Assembly: GCA_001485605.1 (NCBI GenBank)
Contig: FAON01000004.1
Location: 186,001-250,000 of the forward strand
DNA from: Candidatus Kryptobacter tengchongensis
Lineage (GTDB): Bacteria; Bacteroidota; Ignavibacteria; Kryptoniales; Kryptoniaceae
Length of the DNA: 64,000 nt
Direction: 5' to 3'
Under the pieces are notes generated by a model, which saw only the letters and a program-made list of their open reading frames with translations, was not told the DNA's origin and searched no databases. Position numbers and translations under genes: made by a program. Within the stretch, counting starts at the first letter, position 1. Every line of letters begins with the position of its first letter. This document shows, piece after piece, positions 18,224-26,961 of this stretch.

Positions 18224-18613
18224 GTGTCCATAGATAAATTTCTAAAAGGGATAGAGGAATTTAACAGCGAGCTTTTCTTTGAATGCCATGATACACTTGA
18301 AGAGATTTGGAACGGGGAGAAAGACCCAGAGATCAAAAAATTTTATCATGGTTTGATTCATATAACTGTTGGATTTTACCATCTCACTAACTTTAATTTC
18401 AAAGGTGCGAAAAGCCAATTCAAAAAAGCAATTGACAAACTTGACAATTATCCTGATATTTACATGAACATAAAACTTTCCGAACTTCTATCCAATGTAA
18501 AATTATGGCTTAAAAAAATAGAAAACACCCCAAACACAGCAAGTTTTAATTTAAACCCCGAGGATTTACCAAAAATAAAATTTGCTAATGAAAATGAAAA
18601 TAGGAAAATATGA
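18224..18613 (+). CDS. DUF309 domain protein
   Basis: The 129-residue protein has the DUF309 core: FFECHDTLEEIW near residue 17 and a GLIHITVGFYHL helix with conserved His residues, which may form a metal or ligand site. Family function is unknown. The start is GTG at 18224, 21 bases after the coiled-coil gene; no ATG fits the conserved N-terminus. Its end overlaps the start of the downstream metallo-hydrolase gene. Confidence 0.85.
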   Translation: MSIDKFLKGIEEFNSELFFECHDTLEEIWNGEKDPEIKKFYHGLIHITVGFYHLTNFNFKGAKSQFKKAIDKLDNYPDIYMNIKLSELLSNVKLWLKKIENTPNTASFNLNPEDLPKIKFANENENRKI

Positions 18614-19451
18614 AATTCACTCAATTGAAACAGGTCGTTTTAAACTTGATGGTGGCGCTATGTTCGGAATCGTTCCAAAAACAATTTGGGATAAATTAAA
18701 TCCAAGCGACGATAGAAATAGAATTGAACTTGCATTGAGAACGCTCTTGATCATAACTGACAATAGAAAAATTCTCGTTGATACTGGCATAGGGAAAAAG
18801 TGGGAAGAGAAGTATATTGACATTTACGGGATTGATCACACAAAATACACGCTTGAGGATTCACTTGCTAAACTTGGTCTGAAAACGGACGATATAACCG
18901 ATGTTATTTTAACACATCTTCACTTTGACCACGCTGGAGGTGCAACAATGATTGACACTGATGGGATTATAAAACCAACTTTTAAAAATGCAACTTATTA
19001 TGTGCAAAAGCGAAACCTTGAACTTGCAATGAACCCAAATGAAAAAGATAGAGCAAGCTACTTAGCTGAAAATTTTATCCCACTTATTGAATTTAACCAA
19101 CTTGAAATCGTTGATGGTGAATTTGAAATTTTTGACGGGATTGAACTTATCGTCTCCGATGGACACACAATTGGTCAGCAACTCGTGAAGGTCTCCGATG
19201 GAGAAAAAACGATTGTTTACTGTGGCGATTTAATCCCAACATCTTCCCATATCCCGATTCCCTATGTCATGGCGTATGACCTACAACCCTTGATAACGAT
19301 GGAAGAAAAGAAAAAACTTTTGAAAAAAGCAGTTGATGAAAACTGGATTTTGTTTTTTGAACATGACCCATACGCTGATTGTGCAACCGTAAAACAAGGC
19401 AAAAAATATGTTGAGCTTGATAAAAGATTTAATCTCTCTGAACTATCTTAA
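18588..19451 (+). CDS. Metallo-beta-lactamase-fold hydrolase
   Basis: The protein of about 287 residues has the zinc motif THLHFDHAGG (HxHxDH) near residue 107, a DGHTIGQQ segment with the third His, and YCGDLIPT carrying the bridging Asp. Layout and length resemble N-acyl homoserine lactonase or quercetinase-like MBL hydrolases; the substrate is not known. The first ATG is at 18588, with another at 18594. Either way it overlaps the DUF309 gene by about 20-26 bases, so the two are translationally linked. Confidence 0.85.
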   Translation: MKMKIGKYEIHSIETGRFKLDGGAMFGIVPKTIWDKLNPSDDRNRIELALRTLLIITDNRKILVDTGIGKKWEEKYIDIYGIDHTKYTLEDSLAKLGLKTDDITDVILTHLHFDHAGGATMIDTDGIIKPTFKNATYYVQKRNLELAMNPNEKDRASYLAENFIPLIEFNQLEIVDGEFEIFDGIELIVSDGHTIGQQLVKVSDGEKTIVYCGDLIPTSSHIPIPYVMAYDLQPLITMEEKKKLLKKAVDENWILFFEHDPYADCATVKQGKKYVELDKRFNLSELS

Positions 19452-19460
19452 ATTTTTAAA

Positions 19461-20108
19461 CTATATCCCTGAAACGAGTATAAAAACTCCAGTAAGAGCG
19501 ATCACTGCCCCCGCAATTGTATGAGAATATCTCTCAATCCTTTCAAGTTTGATAAGTTGAACGCCAAGATAACCGAGCAATGCTTGACCAATCATCATAA
19601 TCCATGTAACAACACTAAAAACAATTGCTACTGTAATAACCCCAGCAAGTTTAAACTTAAGCGATATAAAAAACAATGGGATCAACGGCTCACACGGACC
19701 AAGGACAAAAACCGCAAACAATGTCCAAATAGTGACAGTTTTTCTATTCAAAATTTTTTCATCAACTATCTCATGCCTATGTGGATGTCTTGCATGTTTT
19801 AATCCCCAAAGAGCATAGGCAATCCCAAAGCCAATCAAAAGCCACAATCCCACTTCCCCACGTAATGCCTCAAACCCTTCAAGTTTGCTCAACTCCATTC
19901 CTATAAATAAACCTATAAAACCAAGCAAAATAGAAGAACCAACATGACCAATTCCACCAATAAATGTTACAAATACCAACTTTCTTACTGACCACTTTTG
20001 AGCTTTCCCTATCATTACAAATGGAAGCCAATGATCGGGAGCAAGCGCATGGACAAACGCAATTGATGCAGTGCTTAAAATCAAAGTTAAAAATGAAGCA
20101 TCATTCAT
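19461..20108 (-). CDS. UreH/NiCoT-like six-helix membrane protein
   Basis: The protein of about 215 residues has six hydrophobic helices and the first-helix motif HALAPDHWLPF, matching the H-x(4-5)-DH metal-transport signature of UreH/RcnA/NiCoT-like proteins. A His-rich cytoplasmic loop (HARHPHRHE) supports metal handling. A sulfite-exporter (TauE)-like role is an alternative. ATG 20108 is preferred because AGGGAG lies just upstream; an earlier ATG at 20138 would overlap the ABC permease gene by 19 bases. Confidence 0.72.
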   Translation of the reverse strand: MNDASFLTLILSTASIAFVHALAPDHWLPFVMIGKAQKWSVRKLVFVTFIGGIGHVGSSILLGFIGLFIGMELSKLEGFEALRGEVGLWLLIGFGIAYALWGLKHARHPHRHEIVDEKILNRKTVTIWTLFAVFVLGPCEPLIPLFFISLKFKLAGVITVAIVFSVVTWIMMIGQALLGYLGVQLIKLERIERYSHTIAGAVIALTGVFILVSGI

Positions 20109-20119
20109 TACAAGTCTCC

Positions 20120-21376
20120 CTATTTTGTTTTTACCCATGAAATTATTTCTTTCAAACTTGGGAATTTGCCATAACTTAAAATTGCAACCCTGAAAATTCT
20201 ACCAGAAACCCAAATCATCCCGATGACAGATAAAAGAAGCAAAAACATTGTTGCGATGATTTCCCACATCGCTGGCATTTTAATTGGAATCCGTGCAACC
20301 ATAAAAGGAGCAGTGAAAACAGGAACAAAGGATAAAATTTTTATCAAAGGTGAATCAGGATTTTGCATAATCAAAAAAGCAAATGCAATTGGAAAAACCA
20401 TAATTAAACTCACATATCCAGCCACCTGTTGTGCTTCATATTCTGAATTCACAGGCGCACCAATTGCAACGAAAACAGCTGAATAAAAGAGGTAACCAAG
20501 AATGAAATAGATTAAAGAAATTAACAATATCTCAAAATTTATCAATGTTATCGCATAACCAGAAAGGAAATAAAATGCAACAAGCCCCCATATCAACATC
20601 TGTGTTAATCCAACAAGACCAAGCCCAATTATCTTCCCAGCCATCAACTGATTTGCAGTGCATGAGGAGAGAAGAACTTCAATCACACGATTTGATTTCT
20701 CCTCAACAACACTTCTTATTAACATCTGCCCACCAGTCATTACAAGAATCATCAAAGCAAAAATAAAGATATAAGAGCTGAAAAATATCCCAACGAAATC
20801 AGCCTTCTCTTCCTCACCCTTTTTTGAAATTTTAACAGTTGTATATTTTACTGACTTTACAATTTGTTCAACTTTGTCTTTCCCAACCCCATACCTCTCA
20901 AGATTCGCCCCTATGACAATTTCTTGTAATATGCTCTTAAATCTTTCAATATCTCTTATATTACCCACATTTTGTCCAACATATTGAAAAGTCAAAGTAT
21001 CCTCACCGAAATTTTTCGGTATGATCAAATATCCCTCAATCTTTCCCTCAACCACTTCTCTGTTCGCAATTTCTTTAAGTTGCGATAGACTCTGGTATTC
21101 ATTTACAAATTTGATTTCAAAAAGCACATAATTTGATCTTCCGTCTGGAAGTTTAAATTCCCTCTCAAGTTTATCTTTTAATTCATTAAAAACCCAATTT
21201 GTCTGATCTATGACCCCGATAAATTTCTGTCGCACATCGGCTTTCTCAGCCAAAATCGTCGGAAGAATTGAAAATCCAACTATGATTATTGGCATCAAAA
21301 CAATTGAAATTAAAAATGCCTTTGTCCTCACCTTCGTTATATACTCCCACCATGCGATGATAAAAACTTTACTCAT
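20120..21376 (-). CDS. ABC-2 type transporter permease (NatB-like)
   Basis: The 418-residue protein has one N-terminal helix (about 20-42), an extracytoplasmic domain of about 150 residues, then five to six helices at about 190-400, the layout of NatB/ABC-2 exporter permeases. These pair with an ATPase to extrude sodium, drugs or other solutes. No ATPase gene is adjacent, which is unusual because natA normally sits directly upstream. The last codons (encoding VKTK) form an AAAACAAA element before the next gene's start. Confidence 0.85.
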   Translation of the reverse strand: MSKVFIIAWWEYITKVRTKAFLISIVLMPIIIVGFSILPTILAEKADVRQKFIGVIDQTNWVFNELKDKLEREFKLPDGRSNYVLFEIKFVNEYQSLSQLKEIANREVVEGKIEGYLIIPKNFGEDTLTFQYVGQNVGNIRDIERFKSILQEIVIGANLERYGVGKDKVEQIVKSVKYTTVKISKKGEEEKADFVGIFFSSYIFIFALMILVMTGGQMLIRSVVEEKSNRVIEVLLSSCTANQLMAGKIIGLGLVGLTQMLIWGLVAFYFLSGYAITLINFEILLISLIYFILGYLFYSAVFVAIGAPVNSEYEAQQVAGYVSLIMVFPIAFAFLIMQNPDSPLIKILSFVPVFTAPFMVARIPIKMPAMWEIIATMFLLLLSVIGMIWVSGRIFRVAILSYGKFPSLKEIISWVKTK

Positions 21377-21552
21377 AAAATTCTGTTTTTAAATTTAACT
21401 TAACTTGATTTTTCAGCAACAACCTTACAAAGAAAAGTTAGCAAAACTTTCCCTTTTATACAACCATTAAAATTAACCGATTAAACTTGAGTAACTTTTA
21501 TCCCCCGCTTTTCGTATATTTATCCCAGAAATAAAAAATAACAAGAAAGCCT

Positions 21553-23316
21553 ATGAAGAAAATCATTACGATTTTATCGCTCATTTTGCTTACCCAATGC
21601 ATCTTCCCACAAGAACCCGAAGAAAAGAAAATTGAAACTTTAATTGATGAAATTCTCAAAAAAATTGAAAATTATTATTCATCCGAAGAAATCATACCTG
21701 AACAACAAATCCAAAAACAAAAAGAAATGCAACGACAACTTGAAAGGATAAAAAAGCAACTTGAACTTTTACAGAAGCAAAAAGAATTTATGGATGCTGA
21801 AAAGTTTCAAGAGGAAATTCAAAAAATTCAAAAAGAGGCAATTGAAATTCAAAAGAAAAGCGAGGAATTGCTTGAGATATTGAAAGAAAAACAACTCTTC
21901 CCGATTTCACCCACCTTCAGGTTCAAAGGGGATACGGAAATTGGAGAAAACGACTTTATAGAAGGCGATGTCGTTGTTGAAGATGGCGATCTTATCGTTT
22001 ATGGTCGCATCAATGGTAACATACTTGTTGAAAATGGTGATGTGATAATCAAAAACGGTGCTGAAGTTACTGGCAATATCTATACAACAAATGGAGAGAT
22101 TAAAATAAGCGAGAAAGCGAAGTTTACAGGTCAAAGATACGAAAACTTTTCACCTCTTGCTGAAATTGATAGAATAACATCATACAACCGAAAAAAACAT
22201 AGAACGGAAATAAGATATAGACAATTTTATGAGGAACAACCTGGGGTTGACAATTTTTATTTTGAGTTTGAGAGGGTAAGTGGCTTTAAAATTGGTGTGA
22301 TGTTCCCGAGAAAATACACAAGCATAATCTACCGACCCATTTCAATGTACGGTTACGGTGGATACGCAACAAAACTACATAGATGGATTTTTTCATTTGG
22401 AATTGACAGAGCATTGATAGATGTTTCAGAAAGCTTATCTAAATCCTTTCTCCTTATTTTCGGTGGAAGAGTTTTTTCAACTATTGGAACAAAAGACGAC
22501 TGGCTAATATCTCCAAACGCAAACACAATTTCAGCTCTTATTTGGAACAACGATTACAGGGATTATTTCAAGCATGAGGGATTTGATATTTATTTTGACA
22601 TATACATTCAAAATGACTTTTTACCCGATGTTCAGAACTTTAAGATAAATTATTCAAATGCCAACTATGGAAGCGAAACAACGAAATATATCCGATATTT
22701 TAAATGGAACGAAAAACGACCATTTCGTGATAATCCAGCTGTATATGAGGGAAATTTAAAATCCCTTTCTTTAAGTTATAGGACAGGAAAGTTTAAACTT
22801 GTTGAGGGATTCAAAAAATCCGGATTTGGGATGTTTATCAATTTTGAGAGGGAGCTTGGAAAGTTTAACTACAACATATTGAGTGTTGAATTTAGAGCAC
22901 GCTTGAACTTATCAAATTACGACAATTTTGGTTTAAGGTTTAGGGTTGCAAGCTCGGATAAAGTCTTACCGAAACAAAAATCATTTGAACTTGGCGGATT
23001 TGGAACGCTTTATGCTTTCCCGTATAAATCATTTGAAGGAAACAAGATGATGCTTGCAAACATTGAATATATATTGAAAAACCCTGTTGATATATTTGAC
23101 TTTGTTAACTTCTTTATCTTCTTTGATGCAGGATATGTGCAGACAGCTGAGGGGAAAATCACATCGGGGTTTAAAATTAAAAACATAAATGAGATAAAAT
23201 CTGATTTTGGATTCGGATTTGGCACAGAAAGCATGAAGACGAGGATTTACTTTGCCTGGAGAACTGATGCAAAAATGCCCCCAATAATAGTGGTGAGATT
23301 GTCAAATCCTTTTTAA
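21553..23316 (+). CDS. Coiled coil / bactofilin-like / outer-membrane beta-barrel fusion
   Basis: The 587-residue protein has a signal peptide (residues 1-20), a Gln/Lys/Glu-rich coiled coil at about 21-115, and a short right-handed beta-helix-like segment at about 124-195 with hexapeptide-like turns (EGDVVVEDGDLIVYGRINGN). A long aromatic-rich region at about 205-587 follows, with alternating strands and a C-terminal Phe. The ELGGFGTLYAFP...NIEYIL segment near residue 480 resembles the Omp85/surface-antigen barrel. It is probably exported to the outer membrane, with the coil and beta-helix in the periplasm. Function unknown. Confidence 0.7.
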   Translation: MKKIITILSLILLTQCIFPQEPEEKKIETLIDEILKKIENYYSSEEIIPEQQIQKQKEMQRQLERIKKQLELLQKQKEFMDAEKFQEEIQKIQKEAIEIQKKSEELLEILKEKQLFPISPTFRFKGDTEIGENDFIEGDVVVEDGDLIVYGRINGNILVENGDVIIKNGAEVTGNIYTTNGEIKISEKAKFTGQRYENFSPLAEIDRITSYNRKKHRTEIRYRQFYEEQPGVDNFYFEFERVSGFKIGVMFPRKYTSIIYRPISMYGYGGYATKLHRWIFSFGIDRALIDVSESLSKSFLLIFGGRVFSTIGTKDDWLISPNANTISALIWNNDYRDYFKHEGFDIYFDIYIQNDFLPDVQNFKINYSNANYGSETTKYIRYFKWNEKRPFRDNPAVYEGNLKSLSLSYRTGKFKLVEGFKKSGFGMFINFERELGKFNYNILSVEFRARLNLSNYDNFGLRFRVASSDKVLPKQKSFELGGFGTLYAFPYKSFEGNKMMLANIEYILKNPVDIFDFVNFFIFFDAGYVQTAEGKITSGFKIKNINEIKSDFGFGFGTESMKTRIYFAWRTDAKMPPIIVVRLSNPF

Positions 23317-23690
23317 AGTTTGTTCAGAATAAACTCAAGAATTTCCCTGATCTGAATAAGATCGCGGCGAAGTTCAGGATCGGTAATTTTTGGAATCTTG
23401 ATCCTTCCCTCTTCAATTATGATCTCCGTCGGGTCCTCATCCGGGTTATAGCTTTCAAGAACTTTCTTTGCCCCTGCAATTGTATAACCTTCCTCGTAGA
23501 GCAAACGCTTGATCATCAAAATAATTTTAATATCGCGATTTGTGTAAATTCTGTTTCCACCTTTATTTTTTGCTGGCTTGAGCTTTTCAAATTCCTTTTC
23601 CCAGTATCTCAAGACATACCTTTCAATTCCCGTCAACTTGCTTACCTCTCCAATTGAATAATATAGACGTTTAATTTTAAACTCTGGCAT
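23313..23690 (-). CDS. MerR-family transcriptional regulator
   Basis: The 125-residue protein has the MerR winged helix at residues 10-80: YSIGEVSKLTG, LRYWEKEF and the wing GNRIYTNRDI. A short C-terminal helix follows, with no metal-binding Cys pattern, so it is not a classic MerR metal sensor. The effector is unknown. It converges with the beta-barrel fusion gene, sharing 4 bases at the stop codons, and is divergent from the carboxylase gene. Confidence 0.9.
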   Translation of the reverse strand: MPEFKIKRLYYSIGEVSKLTGIERYVLRYWEKEFEKLKPAKNKGGNRIYTNRDIKIILMIKRLLYEEGYTIAGAKKVLESYNPDEDPTEIIIEEGRIKIPKITDPELRRDLIQIREILEFILNKL

Positions 23691-23709
23691 ACATCAAGTT
23701 TTTTATTTT

Positions 23710-23738
23710 ATTTTAATCATTTCCCCTTTAAAATTCAA
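23710..23738 (-). promoter_or_regulatory. Sigma70-like promoter for MerR gene
   Basis: On the minus strand, TTGAAT (23733-23738), a 17-base spacer and TAAAAT (23710-23715) precede the regulator's start by about 20 bases. Confidence 0.6.
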
Positions 23739-23846
23739 CTGGTTTATTAAACCTTAACCGACCCTTAAAATTTATTTAATTCTGTGAGTGTAATCTAATT
23801 TTGGATATTGCTTTTCAAAAAATTGTGCTTATTTGTAAATTTAGTT

Positions 23847-23876
23847 AAGCTTTCCCTTATACAAAGGGAAAGGCTT
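23847..23876 (+). promoter_or_regulatory. 5' leader hairpin before carboxylase gene
   Basis: AAGC-TTTCCCTT pairs with AAGGGAAA-G-GCTT around a 5-base loop (ATACA), with one bulged G. It ends 26 bases before the ATG and is followed by A-rich rather than T-rich sequence, so it is not an intrinsic terminator on the plus strand. Confidence 0.55.
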
Positions 23877-23902
23877 AAAAAATTAAAAAGAGACAAAAAG
23901 CG

Positions 23903-25447
23903 ATGAAGAACACAATTGAATATTTGCTTAAACTCCGCCAGGAGGCAAAACTTGGTGGAGGATTAAAAAGAATTGAAGAACAGCACAAAAAGGGAAAATT
24001 AACAGCGAGAGAAAGGATTGACATACTTCTTGATGAAGGAAGTTTTCAAGAAATAGACATGTTTGTTAGACACAGAACATATGATTTCGGGATGGATAAA
24101 ACTCGTCCACTTGGGGATGGGGTTGTCACAGGTTATGGGACAATTGACGGTAGACTTGTTTTTGTGTTCAGTCAGGATTTCACTGTTTTCGGTGGTTCCC
24201 TTTCGGAAGCACATGCTGAAAAAATTTGTAAAATCATGGACCTTGCAATGAAGGTTGGGGCACCAGTTATCGGTTTGAACGATTCGGGCGGAGCAAGGAT
24301 TCAAGAAGGGGTTGCAAGTTTAGGGGGATACGCGGAAATCTTTTTGAGAAATACGCTTGCTTCAGGGGTTATCCCACAAATTTCAGCGATCATGGGTCCA
24401 TGTGCAGGTGGAGCGGTTTATTCCCCAGCAATTACAGATTTTATCTTCATGGTTAAAAACACAAGCTATATGTTCGTTACTGGTCCAAATGTTGTTAAGA
24501 CAGTAACACATGAAGATGTAACATTTGAAGAACTTGGCGGGGCAACAGTTCATGCAACGAAAAGCGGAGTTGCCCATTTTATATGCGACGATGACGTTGA
24601 ATGCCTTATGCATATTAGAAAACTTTTAAGCTACCTTCCATCAAACAATATGGAAGATCCACCAAGAATTGAAACAAGCGATGATCCCAACCGTGAAGAG
24701 CCAAAGCTTGATTCAATAATTCCAGATAATCCGAATAAACCTTATGATATGAAGGAAATCATTTTATCTGTGGTTGACAATGGTGAGTTCCTTGAGGTTC
24801 ATGAATATTTTGCCCAGAATATAATCTGCGGATTTGCGCGATTTGATGGCTATCCCGTCGGAATAGTTGCCAACCAACCATCTGTACTTGCTGGCGTTCT
24901 TGATATTGATGCTTCAGTTAAAGCTGCACGATTTGTTCGCTTCTGTGATGCTTTTAACATCCCAATTGTAACCTTCGTTGATGTCCCTGGGTTTATGCCC
25001 GGGACAGATCAAGAGTGGCGTGGCATAATAAAACACGGCGCTAAACTTCTTTACGCTTATTGTGAGGCAACCGTTCCCAAAATCACCATAATTACAAGAA
25101 AAGCTTATGGTGGAGCCTACGATGTTATGGGTTCAAAACACATAAGAAGTGATATTAACTATGCTTGGCCAACTGCTGAGATTGCGGTGATGGGACCAAA
25201 AGGAGCTGTTGAAATAATATTTAAAAAAGAAATTGAAAAATCCGAAAATCCAGAGGAACTTGAAGAAAAACTCATCCAAGAATACCGTGATAAATTTGCC
25301 CACCCATATATCGCAGCCGAGCGAGGTTACATTGACGATGTAATAGAACCAAGAAAAACAAGACAGATGATAATCAAGGCACTTAGAATGCTTGAGAATA
25401 AAGTTGACACAAATCCGAAGAAAAAACATGGGAATATACCTCTGTAA
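23903..25447 (+). CDS. pccB: Acyl-CoA carboxylase carboxyltransferase (propionyl-CoA carboxylase beta type)
   Basis: The 514-residue protein has the two crotonase-like halves of the carboxyltransferase family, with [28 protein letters not shown] and a second [11 protein letters not shown] oxyanion-hole segment. It would move carboxyl from carboxybiotin to propionyl-CoA or a related acyl-CoA, or act in methylmalonyl-CoA decarboxylase. No biotin carrier or biotin carboxylase gene lies in the window, so the exact substrate is inferred. The gene stands behind a long divergent region containing a leader hairpin. Confidence 0.93.
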   Translation: MKNTIEYLLKLRQEAKLGGGLKRIEEQHKKGKLTARERIDILLDEGSFQEIDMFVRHRTYDFGMDKTRPLGDGVVTGYGTIDGRLVFVFSQDFTVFGGSLSEAHAEKICKIMDLAMKVGAPVIGLNDSGGARIQEGVASLGGYAEIFLRNTLASGVIPQISAIMGPCAGGAVYSPAITDFIFMVKNTSYMFVTGPNVVKTVTHEDVTFEELGGATVHATKSGVAHFICDDDVECLMHIRKLLSYLPSNNMEDPPRIETSDDPNREEPKLDSIIPDNPNKPYDMKEIILSVVDNGEFLEVHEYFAQNIICGFARFDGYPVGIVANQPSVLAGVLDIDASVKAARFVRFCDAFNIPIVTFVDVPGFMPGTDQEWRGIIKHGAKLLYAYCEATVPKITIITRKAYGGAYDVMGSKHIRSDINYAWPTAEIAVMGPKGAVEIIFKKEIEKSENPEELEEKLIQEYRDKFAHPYIAAERGYIDDVIEPRKTRQMIIKALRMLENKVDTNPKKKHGNIPL

Positions 25448-25460
25448 AAACAAAATTTTT
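25445..25460 (+). promoter_or_regulatory. AAAACAAA-type pre-start element (example)
   Basis: TAAAAACAAAATTTTT begins at the stop codon of the carboxylase gene and ends 5 bases before the glycosyltransferase ATG at 25466, where no Shine-Dalgarno sequence is present. It is one of about 16 similar elements placed between genes in this window; the other positions are in the findings. Confidence 0.55.
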
Positions 25461-25465
25461 GTCGC

Positions 25466-26605
25466 ATGTTTGACTTAATTTTAGTTGTATCTGCAATTTA
25501 TTACTCAATTGAAATAATTTTGTTTTTATTCGCTCTGAATAAGGATAAACGGAGGAACCCAATTAACACCGAAACTCTTCCGGATGTAAGTGTGGTCGTC
25601 GCAGCAAGAAACGAAGAAGAAAATATAGAAAGATGCGTCAGATCAATTCTTGAACTTGACTATCCGAAAGATAAGCTTGAGATCATCATTGCAAATGACG
25701 GTTCAACAGACAGAACTGAAGAAATCGTTAGAAACCTTCAACAAAATAACTCAAATCTTAAACTTTTAAACATTAAAGCGAATATAAATAACTTGAAAGG
25801 GAAAGCAAATGCACTTGCTCAAGCAATAGACAAAGCAAGAGGTGAAATCATATTTATGACCGATGCTGATTGCGCCGTGCCAAAAACTTGGATTAAGGGA
25901 ATGCTAAAATATTTTGATGAAGAAACAGGTGTAGCCTCTGGAATAACTATAATTGAATCAGGGAAAACTTTCTACGGGATGCAATCTCTTGATTGGGCAT
26001 TTCTACTTGGGGTTGCAGCCTCGGTTGGAAAACTTTTCAAGCCCGTTGCATGCATTGGAAATAATATGGCTTTTAGAAAGAAAGCATATGTTGAATGTGG
26101 CGGTTATCAAAATTTGAAATTCAGCATAACCGAAGACTTTGCCTTGTTTAAAGCGATAACGAGTAACGGTAAATGGAAATACGCATTTCCAGTAGATATT
26201 GAAACACTTGTTATAAGTAAGCCTTTAAAAACTTGGAAAGAACTCTATCATCAGAAAAAGAGATGGGGAACTGGTGGACTTGATACAGGTCCACTTGGAA
26301 TAAGTGTGATGATTGGTGGTTATATCTTTCATCTCCTTTTGCTCCTTTCCCCTCTTTTTATAAACAACCCACTTTCTCTTCTATTGGCTCTGTCTTTGAA
26401 ATTGCTTGTTGACGGTTCTTTCCTCTTTAAAATTCTAAAAAAACTCAAAAAACTTTCATTGCTTAAATACCTCCCTTTCTTTGAGCTCTACTACATAATT
26501 TATGTCGTCGTTCTTCCATTTATCGTTTTCTTTGGTGGTAAAACTGTATGGAAAGAAAGGCAATATAAAGGATTGAGAAATTTAAAAGTGATTGAGAAAA
26601 GTTAA
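25466..26605 (+). CDS. Family 2 glycosyltransferase, membrane-bound
   Basis: The 379-residue protein has an N-terminal membrane helix, a GT-A domain with VVVAARNEEENIERC, ANDGSTDRT, TDADC (metal-binding DxD type) and TEDFAL, then a KKRWGTGG motif resembling the QxxRW of processive synthases. Three C-terminal helices follow. It probably polymerises or transfers sugars at the inner face of the membrane. It follows the carboxylase by 18 bases. Confidence 0.88.
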   Translation: MFDLILVVSAIYYSIEIILFLFALNKDKRRNPINTETLPDVSVVVAARNEEENIERCVRSILELDYPKDKLEIIIANDGSTDRTEEIVRNLQQNNSNLKLLNIKANINNLKGKANALAQAIDKARGEIIFMTDADCAVPKTWIKGMLKYFDEETGVASGITIIESGKTFYGMQSLDWAFLLGVAASVGKLFKPVACIGNNMAFRKKAYVECGGYQNLKFSITEDFALFKAITSNGKWKYAFPVDIETLVISKPLKTWKELYHQKKRWGTGGLDTGPLGISVMIGGYIFHLLLLLSPLFINNPLSLLLALSLKLLVDGSFLFKILKKLKKLSLLKYLPFFELYYIIYVVVLPFIVFFGGKTVWKERQYKGLRNLKVIEKS

Positions 26606-26671
26606 AGTTTCCGAAAAATCTTCCGATAATATAACTTGGAAACAACTCAAACCCAACAAATCACATTTTTA

Positions 26672-26914
26672 ATGTTCAAGAAATGTCCAATGTGTAATAG
26701 CACGTGGGAAAGCAAGGAAGATTTTTTAAGTGACAAATCAGTAAAACTTGTTGGATATCAAAAATATATGGGTTTATACGGCGGTGGGTACTTGCTTTTT
26801 AAGCATAAAACGAAACTTTGTGGAACAACGATTGCTGTTAAAGCTGCTCTATTCTCAAATAGCATCTCATCAGCACAAAGATTGAAGCGAATTTACAATA
26901 AAAAAGAAAATTGA
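26672..26914 (+). CDS. Small Cys-containing protein (CPMCNSTW...FLSD)
   Basis: This is an 80-residue protein from ATG 26672; a TTG at 26636 would add 12 residues. It has an N-terminal CPMC zinc-ribbon-like pair, then TWESKEDFLSDKSVKLVGYQ, a glycine-rich stretch and a later LCGTT Cys. Similar small proteins with CPxCGxxW...FLxD...GYQ and a C-terminal CG are known to me from anaerobes, but their function is not. It ends 17 bases before a bidirectional terminator. Confidence 0.65.
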   Translation: MFKKCPMCNSTWESKEDFLSDKSVKLVGYQKYMGLYGGGYLLFKHKTKLCGTTIAVKAALFSNSISSAQRLKRIYNKKEN

Positions 26915-26930
26915 TTTATTAAAATAAAAC

Positions 26931-26952
26931 GGGCAGGCTTTTCAGCCTGCCC
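26931..26952. terminator. Bidirectional terminator between convergent genes
   Basis: A 9-bp perfect stem, GGGCAGGCT and AGCCTGCCC, with a TTTC loop sits between convergent genes. T-rich tracts follow on both strands (TATTTTTAT on plus, GTTTTATTTT on minus). Confidence 0.9.
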
Positions 26953-26961
26953 AATGTATTT

